A stretch of DNA of 44,140 bases from JBBQNJ01 sp038329845 (GTDB taxonomy: Bacteria; Planctomycetota; Phycisphaerae; Tepidisphaerales; Tepidisphaeraceae). Positions 22,203-31,458 of the stretch are shown one piece after another. Numbering within the stretch: the first letter of the stretch is position 1; every line of letters starts with the position of its first letter. Made by a program: the position numbers and the translations under genes. The stretch covers positions 1 to 44,140 of the forward strand of contig JBBQNJ010000038.1 in NCBI GenBank assembly GCA_038329845.1. Direction: 5' to 3'. The notes beneath the pieces are model-generated. The model ran no database searches. It had not been told where the DNA came from and saw only the letters and a program-made list of their open reading frames with translations.

Positions 22203-25200
22203 ATGAAGAGAACGCGACGCAGCCGTGGTCTACTCTTGGCACTGATATGCATGTTGGCGGCCCGCGCCCGCGCGGCCGAACCGCGGCAGGTGGGCGACTG
22301 GCTGGTGCATGGGGATGGACAGGTCTCCGTCCACGACAGGTCTATCACCATCAAAGCAGGTGATGCGACTCCATTCGCCCTAACCGCTGCAGTTCGGAAA
22401 TTGGACGAACCGCAACAGGCGTTGGCATTGACCGCCACCGCGCGGCACCTCGGGGGTCGGCATCGCCAGATGTTCCTTGTCGCCGGTTCGAGCGATCAGC
22501 CGGGCGATATGGTGCTGGTCGGACCGTGGGCGGGAATCGGGCGAAACGCGATTCTGCAAATCGCGCAGATGAAGCACCCGCCGCTGGATCAGTGGACGCC
22601 GGCGATGGATTCACCGCTGCCGGCCGTCGACGATGACTTCAACATCACATTGCAGTTGGATCTGTCGCAAGGTCAGATCAGCGCCGTGACCGAAGGCGGC
22701 AAGAATATCTCCCGGCCGCTGAAACTGCCTTTCAAGAAGATCGACTTGGTGGGCTATGCGGTGCGGGGACAAACCGACGCGGTATTCGGACCGTTGCACG
22801 TGGCAATCGGAGCGCCGGCGGCCGCCGCAGCCATCGAGGCGGCGGGCAAGCCGTCCGGTAGGGCCTCGGCGGCGAAAGGCATGGTGCGTGAACAGGCGAT
22901 GGACAAGGTCCAGGATGTTGCGCAAGCGGGGTGGGTGGATAACGTCTACAAGCGTCCGCCGACAACGCTGATGCTGGAGAAGCTGGGCGACGGGCAAGTG
23001 CTGAGCGTGGATGTGCCGAGCCGAACGGACTTATTTCTGGAACCGCCGATTGCCATGCGTGCGGGGAAGGTGTACCGCATTGACGTCGAGGGGCGGTGTG
23101 TGGGACAAATCGAGCAGATCATCGCGAAGCTGGACAACCGCAAGTTTTCGCCCATCCCCTGGCCGGTGCGGCAGGAATGGACGACCTATTCCGCCCAGGC
23201 CAAGTCGAGCGGCGGCAAGTATCGCTTCGGAGTGAGCCTGATGGGCGTGGGCACGTTCCAGATTCGCAGCTATCGCGTCACCGAGATGGATGCGTTCGAT
23301 CTGCCGCCGGCCCCCGTCGCCGACCGCGGGGAACTGCTGCCTAATGGTGACTTCACCCTCGGCCGGCTCGACTGGAACTTCCGACTGCCGCTGACTGAAA
23401 ACGGCGTGGTCTCACCGCTGGTCGACCCGGGGCAGTACTTCAGACTCGATCCGAAGACCGGCCACACGGCGCTGCATCTGAAAGCGGGCGAGCGATCCCT
23501 GCTGGCCTCCGGCACGCCGCTGATCTTTCACTTCGGCAAGACCTACACGCTGACCGTGCATGGCTACGCGGCCGATGGCGACGCTGATCTATTCCTCGTT
23601 CGCCCGGGCATGTCGGCGGGGGACAGCGAACGGATCGTGCTTCAGTTCAAAGACGGCGTGGCGGCAGTTGAGTTTCCCATGGGCCTGCCGACCGAAGGCA
23701 TGATCGACGCCCCACAGCAGCAGTTCGCCATGCGTCTGCGTCACATGGGCAACGCCGAGGCGCAGATTGACAGTATCAGCATCCGCGAAGGCAAGCCTGA
23801 CGAGACCGCCAAGCCCGCGCGCGCGGGGGTTCGCATCGACGTCGGCAAGACGGGACCGGCGTGGGTGGAGGCGGGCCAGCCCGTCAAGGTCGACCTGACG
23901 ACCGCGGACCTTCCCGCCGATGCGCTGCAACTGACTGTCAGCGATGAGCGGGGCGAGGTCATTCATCGCCTGCCGATCACGCTGGCTCGCACAGCTGAGC
24001 AGCGCATCGGCGGCCAGACGGAGATCCACGATCTAGGGCCGGGGTGGTATCGCTTCGGCGTGGCGTGGCCGGGGCATGAGTTGACGGTCATCAGCGATGA
24101 CCTGGCGGTGGTGCTGCCGGGCGACGCCAAAGCACCGAGGAACGGCTTTCTTGGAACCCATCTGGGCCGCCTGAGTGAGCCGTCGAACCTGGCGCTGTTG
24201 GGCGAACTGGGCATCCGACATGTACGTATCTGGGATCTTTCGTGGAATCGCCTGCAGTCGGCACCGGATGCCCCGATCGCCGTGCCGGACGATGTACTGA
24301 ACGCGTACCACGCGGCAGGCATCGAGCCGATGGCAGTGCTCGGCTCCACACCCGAGTGGGCGTCTTCCATTCCCGGCAAGTCTGCCAGTGGGGGGGAATA
24401 TGCGAAGTATCCCCCAAAAGACATGGCCGATTGGGACAACTACGTGCGACAAGTTGTCAAGGCATGCGGTGATCGCGTGCGGTACTACGAAATCTGGAAC
24501 GAACCAAACGGCCACTTTCTGAAAGTCGCCCCGGGATTAAAAAAACTTGAGGAGGTCTACGCGGAACTGGTGCGTCGCGCCTATCCCATCATCAAGCAGG
24601 AGAATCCTAACGCGGTGGTGGTGATTGGCTCGTGTGCCGGGCATCCATCGTTCGTGATCAATGCGATGACCAAGTACGATATAACGCAGCAGTGTGATGC
24701 GATGTCGTATCACGCCTATGGCGGAGCGCCCAGCGCCGGTCAGGGCATCTCCGCCTTCAGCTATACACAGGATTATCTGCACGCGAAGCTGAAGGAATTG
24801 AATCGGCCCGACCTGCCCATCTATGACAGCGAGAGCGGGCTGAAGCACATTGAGGACGGCCCCCACGGCGCGTACGAAGCGATGATCCTGGCCAAGGGCC
24901 TGGTGGCACGGCAGGCGGCCGGATTCGATCGATATTACATGTACAACAGCGAGCCGCGTGAGTTCCCCGGCCACTACAACTTTAACATGCTGCTCGGCTA
25001 TAACGCGCGACCGTTGGTCACGGTTCCGATGATCGCCACCTGGGATCGTCTGCTGGGGGATGCGACATTCGTGACCAATCTGGGTGACGATGCCAAAGGC
25101 CGGCACGTCTACCAGTTTAAGCGCAGGGATGGCCGCGTTATCATCGCGGGCTGGGTGAGTCAGGGCGATGCCGAGGTCGCATTCCCCCAGTCACTCATCG

Positions 25201-25334
25201 CCCACGCCGCTTGCGTGGATGCTTTGGGACGCCCAATCGACGGGGCCAGGGAGAAGGAACTGCTGCTGACGGGCGATCTCCGCTACTTCGCCCCGTCCGA
25301 TTTGCTTGGGCAGCTTGGCCTCAAAGGCAACTGA
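22203..25334 (+). CDS. Large secreted glycoside hydrolase, clan GH-A, GH39-like
   Basis: A 1043-residue protein with a signal peptide (MKRTRRSRGLLLALICMLAA, cleaved near RAAA). Residues to about 640 look like one or more beta-sandwich modules, probably carbohydrate-binding. The catalytic (beta/alpha)8 barrel begins near NGFLGTHLGRLSEPSNLA. The acid/base is E767 in YYEIWNEPNG and the likely nucleophile E877 in LPIYDSESG; the 110-residue spacing suits GH39 and related clan-A families. WASSIPGK and MSYHAYGG are also clan-A blocks. The substrate is unknown; a xyloside or uronide-containing polysaccharide would be typical. It is in the LacI-headed locus. Confidence 0.7.
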   Translation: MKRTRRSRGLLLALICMLAARARAAEPRQVGDWLVHGDGQVSVHDRSITIKAGDATPFALTAAVRKLDEPQQALALTATARHLGGRHRQMFLVAGSSDQPGDMVLVGPWAGIGRNAILQIAQMKHPPLDQWTPAMDSPLPAVDDDFNITLQLDLSQGQISAVTEGGKNISRPLKLPFKKIDLVGYAVRGQTDAVFGPLHVAIGAPAAAAAIEAAGKPSGRASAAKGMVREQAMDKVQDVAQAGWVDNVYKRPPTTLMLEKLGDGQVLSVDVPSRTDLFLEPPIAMRAGKVYRIDVEGRCVGQIEQIIAKLDNRKFSPIPWPVRQEWTTYSAQAKSSGGKYRFGVSLMGVGTFQIRSYRVTEMDAFDLPPAPVADRGELLPNGDFTLGRLDWNFRLPLTENGVVSPLVDPGQYFRLDPKTGHTALHLKAGERSLLASGTPLIFHFGKTYTLTVHGYAADGDADLFLVRPGMSAGDSERIVLQFKDGVAAVEFPMGLPTEGMIDAPQQQFAMRLRHMGNAEAQIDSISIREGKPDETAKPARAGVRIDVGKTGPAWVEAGQPVKVDLTTADLPADALQLTVSDERGEVIHRLPITLARTAEQRIGGQTEIHDLGPGWYRFGVAWPGHELTVISDDLAVVLPGDAKAPRNGFLGTHLGRLSEPSNLALLGELGIRHVRIWDLSWNRLQSAPDAPIAVPDDVLNAYHAAGIEPMAVLGSTPEWASSIPGKSASGGEYAKYPPKDMADWDNYVRQVVKACGDRVRYYEIWNEPNGHFLKVAPGLKKLEEVYAELVRRAYPIIKQENPNAVVVIGSCAGHPSFVINAMTKYDITQQCDAMSYHAYGGAPSAGQGISAFSYTQDYLHAKLKELNRPDLPIYDSESGLKHIEDGPHGAYEAMILAKGLVARQAAGFDRYYMYNSEPREFPGHYNFNMLLGYNARPLVTVPMIATWDRLLGDATFVTNLGDDAKGRHVYQFKRRDGRVIIAGWVSQGDAEVAFPQSLIAHAACVDALGRPIDGAREKELLLTGDLRYFAPSDLLGQLGLKGN

Positions 25335-25351
25335 CACTGGAGAAAACACCC

Positions 25352-26488
25352 ATGGATTCCTTTCCTGCGCCCGGTGTGATTGTCTCGACCCTTGCCGGTC
25401 GGGGTCACTTTCATGCCTCTGACTTTGACAGCGACGATCGGGCCGTGCAACACGCTTACGACGCGATGATTACTGATCCGCACCTGCCGCGGACGTTGAT
25501 TCTCGATGCCCCGGATCGGCCATTCCGGTTCGCCGGGCCGCTGGAGATATGGCAGTCGCACTGCCGAGTCACCTCCACAGGCGGGCCGACGATCACACCT
25601 CGGGCCGGCTACACCGGCGCGCTGATTACCTCTGCTCGCCGCGAGGGGACCCAGCGCGGCGAGGACGGCCTGATCTGCGACGTGGTTCTCGACCACCTCT
25701 GGCTGGATGGCCAAAACCGGTGCCTGGGTATCAAGCTTAAGCACCTGCAGTTGTCCACCATTCACGACCTGCACGTGCGTAACACCGATGGGCCGGGCCT
25801 GTGGCTCAGCGACTACTGCATCGAGAACCTGTTCAGCAATCTCGTGTTGTCTGATGAGTGCGGCAACGCGGACCTGCCCGCCCTGCTGATCGAGCCGGAA
25901 TCCAACGAGCAACTGGACGGCGCCGACCATGGGAACATCACCGTCAACAGCACGAACTTCACGGGGACGATGATCCACTTTCCCGCCAATGACGCGTTGC
26001 GAATCGGCACGGGTCCGGCGGAAGTGCAAATCGCTCGACGCCAGCGGAAAATCCAATTTAGCGGGTGCTTCTTCCACAGCCACGGACGCGCCACGCGCCC
26101 CGTTGTGACGCTTGCCGAGGCGTACGAGATCGCCTTCGTGGGCACACAGATGTTGCGCTGGTCCAAGGACGGCGCAGTCATGCAGCTTGGCACGTCGGAG
26201 GCACGCTACCCAACCGGCATCGTGATGGTCAGTCACTGCATCTTCGGCAGCCAGGAAGGCGGGACGTGCGCCGGCATTCACACTCGTAACGTGCAGACCA
26301 CCGGGCCGTGCCTGGCGGCCTTCGGCAACTCCTTCGGCAGCATGGAGAAGCGCCTCGCGCATGCGGTCGACTGGGGCGACCAAGAGGGGAAGTCCGCGGC
26401 ATGGGCAGGCAATGCCGTAAACGTGCATGATCGACCTCACGTGGGCGTGCTGCCGGCGCAGGCGGATGCCTTGCCCTTCGCGCCATGA
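25352..26488 (+). CDS. Right-handed beta-helix protein, possible polysaccharide lyase/hydrolase
   Basis: A 378-residue protein. The opening SDDRAVQHAYDAMITDPHLPRTLILD resembles the N-terminal strand of pectate-lyase-3/GH28-type folds, and the body has the repeating short strands of a beta-helix (DVVLDHLWLDGQN, LSTIHDLHVRNTDGPGLWLS, FVGTQMLRW, VMVSHCIFGS). I see no signal peptide with the ATG at 25352, so it may be intracellular or use another start. Catalytic residues could not be picked out. It begins 17 bases after the glycoside hydrolase gene and is the last gene of the locus. Confidence 0.6.
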   Translation: MDSFPAPGVIVSTLAGRGHFHASDFDSDDRAVQHAYDAMITDPHLPRTLILDAPDRPFRFAGPLEIWQSHCRVTSTGGPTITPRAGYTGALITSARREGTQRGEDGLICDVVLDHLWLDGQNRCLGIKLKHLQLSTIHDLHVRNTDGPGLWLSDYCIENLFSNLVLSDECGNADLPALLIEPESNEQLDGADHGNITVNSTNFTGTMIHFPANDALRIGTGPAEVQIARRQRKIQFSGCFFHSHGRATRPVVTLAEAYEIAFVGTQMLRWSKDGAVMQLGTSEARYPTGIVMVSHCIFGSQEGGTCAGIHTRNVQTTGPCLAAFGNSFGSMEKRLAHAVDWGDQEGKSAAWAGNAVNVHDRPHVGVLPAQADALPFAP

Positions 26489-26642
26489 AACGGCGATGTT
26501 GCACTGCATAAAAAGTGACATCCAGAATGCCATTTACTGAAGGCGAAAACGGGTGGGAAAAGCCGCCTTATCGGCCCTTTATTTTAGTTGAGTTCGCCGA
26601 CCTTGGCCCTGCGGCGACGTATCTGGCCCGCGAGTAATCCTC

Positions 26643-26957
26643 ATGGGCAGGAAAAACAAGTCTCCTATCCAGCGCTTTCTCGCACAGCCCGAGGGCCGGA
26701 AAGAGGCCGAATACGCCGAGTGTGAACAGAAGATCCCCCTCTCCCGGTCGCGGCCGCTCTCGGCAGCGGAGCGGAGGCTGTGGCGCAAGGCCATCGGGCG
26801 GCCGACCGTGGGGGCCGGGGCCGGGGCCGAGGCCGTGTCGGTCACGATCGAAAGGGGTCTGCTGGAGCGCGCCAATCGCTACGCCAAACGGCACAATCTC
26901 AACCGCTCGCAACTCATCGCCGAAGGATTGGAACTGGTGATGCAGCGGGCAAGTTGA
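26643..26957 (+). CDS. Small protein with C-terminal ribbon-helix-helix domain
   Basis: A 104-residue basic protein. The last 40 residues, AVSVTIERGLLERANRYAKR through SQLIAEGLELVM, fit a MetJ/Arc-type ribbon-helix-helix DNA-binding fold: a strand with alternating residues, then two helices with the NRSQLIAEG turn. The N-terminal 60 residues are charged (RFLAQPEGRKEAEYAE) and unlike known toxins. It could be an antitoxin, but no toxin gene follows; the next gene is L-lactate dehydrogenase. It may be an autoregulator of unknown target. Confidence 0.6.
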   Translation: MGRKNKSPIQRFLAQPEGRKEAEYAECEQKIPLSRSRPLSAAERRLWRKAIGRPTVGAGAGAEAVSVTIERGLLERANRYAKRHNLNRSQLIAEGLELVMQRAS

Positions 26958-27093
26958 TGAAGTGGCCTCAAGCTCCCCGTTGTCACGCGGGACTTTTCCC
27001 TTTCGCCGGTCCCGACGGGTGAGGTGCATGTCGCCTTCGGGTCCGGGTTTGCCGGGTTCGCCCCCGGACCGTGGAGCGCGTATCGTGGATCCC

Positions 27094-28047
27094 ATGTTGA
27101 TCGACAGACCCGAGAAAGTCGTCATCGTGGGTGCCGGGGCGGTGGGCGCGACCATCGCTTATGCGTGCATGATCCGCGGGGTGGGCCAGTCCATCGCCTT
27201 GTATGATGTGGATCGCGCCAAAGTCGAGGCCGAGGCGCTGGACTTGAATCATGGCCTGCAATTTGTCGCCGCGATGCAGATCGAAGGCTCGGACGACATT
27301 GGGGTTTGCGAAAACGCAACGCTGATCGTCGTCACCGCCGGGGCCAAGCAAAAGCCGGGGCAGACGCGGATGGACCTGGCCACGGCCAACGCCGAGATCT
27401 GCCGTGAGCTGATTCCGCGACTGATGAGCGTGGCGCCCGAAGCGATCCTGCTGATGGTGACCAACCCGGTGGATGTGATCACGTACATCGCCATGAAAAT
27501 CTCGGGCCTGCCGCGAGAGCGCGTGTTCGGTAGCGGAACGGTGCTGGATTCCTCGCGGTTTCGCTTCCTCATCGCCCGTCGTTGCAACGTCGCGGTCCAG
27601 AACGTCCACGCCTACATCGCCGGCGAGCATGGCGACAGCGAAGTGCCGCTGTGGTCCAGCGCCAGCATCGGCAACGTTCCGCTGCAAGAATGGGCGGTGC
27701 CCGGCCACGGGCGGCTGACCGTGCGCGATCGCACCGAGATTTTTCATCAGGTGAAGAACGCCGCCTACCAGATCATCCAGGGCAAGGGGGCGACCAATTA
27801 CGCCATCGGCCTGGCGGCCTCGCGGATCATCCAGGCGATCCTCGCCGATGAGAACCGCGTATTGCCGGTGAGCGGGCTGCTCGAGGACTTCCATGGGATC
27901 GACGATGTGTGCCTGTCGGCCCCGGCGATCGTCAACCGCCGCGGCGCTGAGCCGCCGCTGCCGATCCCCTTGAGCGCCGTCGAGCGATCCGGGCTGATGA
28001 ACAGCGCCGACACGATCCGCGCCGCGGTGCGGGCCCTCGGCTTTTGA
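27094..28047 (+). CDS. ldh: L-lactate dehydrogenase
   Basis: A 317-residue NAD-dependent enzyme that reduces pyruvate to lactate. The nucleotide loop is VGAGAVGATIAYACM (12-26), the specificity loop AGAKQKPGQTRMDL carries Gln86, which indicates lactate rather than malate dehydrogenase (Arg there), and the catalytic His is H179 in IAGEHGDSEVPLW. D152 and R155 (LDSSRFR) complete the active site. I started at 27094, just before the Rossmann strand; the open frame extends 44 codons upstream but that part is low-quality. It is convergent with the GHL6-type gene, with a long hairpin between them. Confidence 0.9.
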   Translation: MLIDRPEKVVIVGAGAVGATIAYACMIRGVGQSIALYDVDRAKVEAEALDLNHGLQFVAAMQIEGSDDIGVCENATLIVVTAGAKQKPGQTRMDLATANAEICRELIPRLMSVAPEAILLMVTNPVDVITYIAMKISGLPRERVFGSGTVLDSSRFRFLIARRCNVAVQNVHAYIAGEHGDSEVPLWSSASIGNVPLQEWAVPGHGRLTVRDRTEIFHQVKNAAYQIIQGKGATNYAIGLAASRIIQAILADENRVLPVSGLLEDFHGIDDVCLSAPAIVNRRGAEPPLPIPLSAVERSGLMNSADTIRAAVRALGF

Positions 28048-28085
28048 TCGGATGGGGGCCGTCGTCGCGGTGAGCAGTAACCTGG

Positions 28086-28154
28086 TGCTTTGTCACACTT
28101 GCGTTTTCGGGAAGATCCCAGTGCATTACCCCAAAACCATTGTGTGACAAAGCA
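28086..28154. repeat. Long hairpin element between convergent genes
   Basis: TGCTTTGTCACAC (28086-28098) is a perfect complement of 28142-28154, and inside it GTTTTCGGG pairs with CCCCAAAAC (8 of 9). The whole is a 69-base stem-loop between two convergent genes. It could end both transcripts or be a short MITE. Confidence 0.65.
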
Positions 28155-28205
28155 TTGGCCGCCGAGGAGGCCGACGCCTTATGCAAGGCCGTCAGGAACG
28201 CCCTT

Positions 28206-30197
28206 TTACTCGAAGACGATCATCGCGTGTCCGCGCAGTTCCGGCAGCCGCAGATTCACCCGGGCATTGAGGTACTCGAACGGCACATCGGTCGAGTCGG
28301 GCGCCAGATAGACTCGGCGCGGTGATTTCTCGAGTTTCAGCGACACCGGCAGTTCATGCAGCGGGATGATGTCCTCGACGATGTCGAGTTTCGGCGTCCT
28401 GCGCTCGGGGCTGTAATAGAGCAGATGCACGATCGTGCGGGCCGGGCTGGATTGGCGCATCACCGTGGCCTCGAGTCCGCTCGGGCCGGCCACTCGAAGA
28501 AGCGGCTCGGGCAATAGTTTCTCCAGCAGGTTGCCCACGAGCTGGCGATACGGCACGTTTCCATGTGCCGCATAGGCGCCGAAGATCGGGAATGCGATAT
28601 AGGCGGTTGGGCCCTTGAGGATCGCCGCCGGGAAGCGAGAGACCTTGTCGCCGGGCGTCTGGGCGTGCGAGGAGAAATGCTTCCACGAGCGGTCGAAGTA
28701 CGGCTCGACGATCTTGGCGGCGACCTGCGTTCCGGCGGCGGGCGTCACTTGCACGCCGCGCTCGTACATCACGTGGTCGCTCGGTGCCACGCCATCGTCG
28801 AACCCCTTCATGAATCGCAGATAGGTGGTCTGGAACGGGCTGAGGCCGCGCGGCTTGATCCCCAGTAGATCGCCGAGGGCGCTTTGCGTGGCATCGGCGT
28901 TCATGGCGCTGGTGCCGCTGACGAGCAGGGCACCGCCTTTCTTCACATAGGCCGTCAGTTTTTTCGCCATCGCTGTATCGACGGGAATGGCATCGGGCAG
29001 GATCAATAATTGGTAGCGATCCAACTCGCTGCTCGTGCCCACCACGTCGAACTGGTGCTTCAACTGCGTAAGCATCCGGGTGGCGCCTTCATCGACGCCA
29101 TCGCTCGCCTTGGCACCGCGTCCGAGGGGAGCGGGCGTCTGGAAGAGCCCGATCTGCGCCACCGAGCGCGCCCCCGCGAGCCACGCTTCACGCTGCTCGA
29201 CCCGCTCGTACACCCGGCCGATCAGATCGTACGTCGCCTCATCGGTCGTTCCCCGCGGATGCAGCTGGTCGCCGATGCTGCATTGTGCCCCGTGAGCGAT
29301 CATCTGGCTGACTTCGTATTCCAGCGCCGCGTATGGCTTGAGGCCGCCGAAGTCGGCCCAGCTCTTGTGGAATCGTGCCGTCATGCCGAGATAGGGCCGG
29401 TCGAACGTCCGCGCGAAACGGACATTCTTGGGGAAGTACATGTACCCCCACCCGCCGGTCGGCAGCGCCTCGATTTCCACCTGCGTCAGATAGTCGATCT
29501 CCTCGGCGAGGTTCGACAGCGGGCGGCTGTTGAAATAGACCGAGGCATCACGGTTGGCGCCCTTAACCATCTCGTAAAAGCGCTTCATGTAGTCCAGCGA
29601 CACCTGGTGGGCGTAAGCAGCGCGGTCCGATTCGCTCTCGGGATTCAGATTCCGCGCAATCATCCCCTCGACGGCATAGTTGTTCAGCGACGGCTGATCC
29701 CAGCACATGTCGAAGAAAAGCCCGTCCACCGGCTTGAATCGCTTGAGGACTTCCTGGGTCTGTTCGGCGAGGAAATCCTGGTATGGGCTTGACATGTCCA
29801 GAATCTGCCAGCCCGGACTCAGCGGGGCGGCACCGACAGTGGTGCCATCCGGCTTGCGGGCGATCCATTGCGGATAGGTGTCGGCGGCGTACTCGTCGCA
29901 CTGGACGGAAAGATAGATCGGGGCACGAATCCCCTCGCGGTGCAGCGCCTCGACCTGCTCGCCGAGAAGGTCCAGTCCCTTCTTCATTCCCGGATGTCTC
30001 TCCGGGCGCTTGCTGTCGTAGTAGAGATGCCCGTGATGGCACTTAGCGAAGACCGTCACCGAGTTGACCCTGGCCCGCTTGAACGTCCGGGCGAACTCCC
30101 GGGGGTCGAAATTCCGCCCCACATCAGGAATCCACGGCCCGGTATGAAAATCCAGATGAACCTGACGCGACGGTAGCTCAAACGATTTTTTCGCCAC
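28206..30197 (-). CDS. GHL6-type glycoside hydrolase with GH42-like trimerisation domain
   Basis: A 663-residue predicted hydrolase. The N-terminal barrel has RQVHLDFHTGPWIPDVGRNF, then VNSVTVFAKCHHGHLYYDSK, the strand APIYLSVQCDEYAA and VDGLFFDMCWD, all features of hypothetical glycosyl hydrolase family GHL6. The second half (QLLILPDAIPVD, KKGGALLVSGTSAMN) is a class I amidotransferase-like domain as in GH42 trimerisation modules. The substrate is unknown and catalytic residues were not assigned. The GTG at 30197 has GGAAAGAG 9 bases upstream and was preferred over the TTG at 30215. No signal peptide is visible, so it may act on oligosaccharides inside the cell. Confidence 0.6.
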   Translation of the reverse strand: MAKKSFELPSRQVHLDFHTGPWIPDVGRNFDPREFARTFKRARVNSVTVFAKCHHGHLYYDSKRPERHPGMKKGLDLLGEQVEALHREGIRAPIYLSVQCDEYAADTYPQWIARKPDGTTVGAAPLSPGWQILDMSSPYQDFLAEQTQEVLKRFKPVDGLFFDMCWDQPSLNNYAVEGMIARNLNPESESDRAAYAHQVSLDYMKRFYEMVKGANRDASVYFNSRPLSNLAEEIDYLTQVEIEALPTGGWGYMYFPKNVRFARTFDRPYLGMTARFHKSWADFGGLKPYAALEYEVSQMIAHGAQCSIGDQLHPRGTTDEATYDLIGRVYERVEQREAWLAGARSVAQIGLFQTPAPLGRGAKASDGVDEGATRMLTQLKHQFDVVGTSSELDRYQLLILPDAIPVDTAMAKKLTAYVKKGGALLVSGTSAMNADATQSALGDLLGIKPRGLSPFQTTYLRFMKGFDDGVAPSDHVMYERGVQVTPAAGTQVAAKIVEPYFDRSWKHFSSHAQTPGDKVSRFPAAILKGPTAYIAFPIFGAYAAHGNVPYRQLVGNLLEKLLPEPLLRVAGPSGLEATVMRQSSPARTIVHLLYYSPERRTPKLDIVEDIIPLHELPVSLKLEKSPRRVYLAPDSTDVPFEYLNARVNLRLPELRGHAMIVFE

Positions 30198-30350
30198 GAT
30201 GATGACTCTTTCCAAAAAAGGTTAAGCCACGAGTTTACACCTGGACGCTCTGTTCGGCAAAGCGAAGGTGGGTTCGCCGATCGAATGATTCCGCGAACTC
30301 CGGATACGCGCGAAGGCTGGAGGCGCGCGAGGGTATGGCGAATACCCGGT

Positions 30351-30379
30351 TTGCAATGGGAAAACGTCGTCGATACGTT
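30351..30379 (+). promoter_or_regulatory. Possible promoter of the permease pair
   Basis: TTGCAA (30351-30356), 17-base spacer, TACGTT (30374-30379). It lies 81 bases before the first permease gene. The 30198-30459 spacer also contains a GGGTAT-GGCGA-ATACCC palindrome (30331-30347). Confidence 0.35.
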
Positions 30380-30459
30380 GGCTCCAGAATTGGCCGGTGG
30401 CGGCGGGGCGAGGTGGGGGGGCGCCGGGGTAGGCTGGGGTGGAACGGGGCGAGGCGCTG

Positions 30460-31458
30460 ATGACCTCTTACATCATCCGCCGGTTGTTATTCGGCGTCGT
30501 TCTGATCTTTCTGGCGACGGTGGTGTCGTTTACGGTCCTCAAGGCCTCGCCGGGGCAGGCCGGGGCGGCCGAACTGGATCCGCGCCTCAGCCGCGAATAC
30601 ATCGAGGAACAACGCAAAGTCTTCGGACTGGATCAGCATCCGGTGCGCCAGTATCTGAACTGGTTGGGCGTGTCGAAACTGCTGGGCATCGAGCCGCGCG
30701 GGGGGATTCTCCAGGGCAGCCTCGGCTTAAGCATCTCCTACAAACAGCCCGTGGCGACGATCATCTACAGCCGGCTGGGCGCGACGCTGCTGCTGAACCT
30801 GATCGCCTTGACGCTCACCTGGGCCATCGCCATCCCACTGGGCACCTACGCCGCGGTGCATCAGCACCGATGGCCGGACAAGCTGCTTAGCGCCTTGAGT
30901 TTCGCCGGGATGAGCATGCCCGGCTTTTTTATGGCCTTGGTGATGCTGTGGCTGCTGGCGAGCAAGGTCCATTGGCTGCCGCCGGGGCGGCTGACCAGTC
31001 TTGATCACGACCAGATGACCGTCTGGGGCAAGCTCGCCGATTACGCCGTGCATCTGGTGATCCCCGTGGTGGTGTTGACGTTCGGCGCGTTGGCCGGGCT
31101 TCAGCGGATCACTCGCGGGAATATGCTCGAGACCTTGCGGCTGCAATACGTGACGACCGCCCGGGCCAAGGGATTGAGCGAGCGCCGGGTCATCTACAAG
31201 CATGCGCTACGAAACGCGGTCAATCCCCTCATCACGCTGCTGGGCTTCGAGTTCGCCGGCCTGTTCGGCGGGGCGGCGCTGCTCGAGATCGTGATCAACT
31301 ATCCGGGGATGGGCCAGCTCATTCTCGAGGCCCTTCGGGCCAAGGACCAGGCCCTGGTGATGGCGGCATTTTTGATCGGTGCCGTGACGCTGGTTGTCGG
31401 CAATCTCATCGCCGACATCTTGCTGGCGGCGGTTGATCCGAGAGTGAGCTATGGCTGA
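30460..31458 (+). CDS. OppB/DppB-type ABC transporter permease
   Basis: A 332-residue inner-membrane permease of a peptide/nickel-type ABC importer. It starts TSYIIRRLLFGVVLIFLATV, as in OppB, and has the GSLGLSISYKQPVATII segment and the EAA loop YVTTARAKGLSERRVIYKHA that contacts the ATPase. Six membrane spans are apparent. The length is normal. It overlaps the next permease gene by 8 bases. No substrate-binding protein or ATPase is in the window, so the partners must be encoded elsewhere. Confidence 0.9.
   Translation: MTSYIIRRLLFGVVLIFLATVVSFTVLKASPGQAGAAELDPRLSREYIEEQRKVFGLDQHPVRQYLNWLGVSKLLGIEPRGGILQGSLGLSISYKQPVATIIYSRLGATLLLNLIALTLTWAIAIPLGTYAAVHQHRWPDKLLSALSFAGMSMPGFFMALVMLWLLASKVHWLPPGRLTSLDHDQMTVWGKLADYAVHLVIPVVVLTFGALAGLQRITRGNMLETLRLQYVTTARAKGLSERRVIYKHALRNAVNPLITLLGFEFAGLFGGAALLEIVINYPGMGQLILEALRAKDQALVMAAFLIGAVTLVVGNLIADILLAAVDPRVSYG

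Noticed and set aside
26562..26586. Terminator after the beta-helix gene
   Set aside because: GCCG-N6-CGGC is only a 4-bp stem and the T tract is broken; too weak to call.
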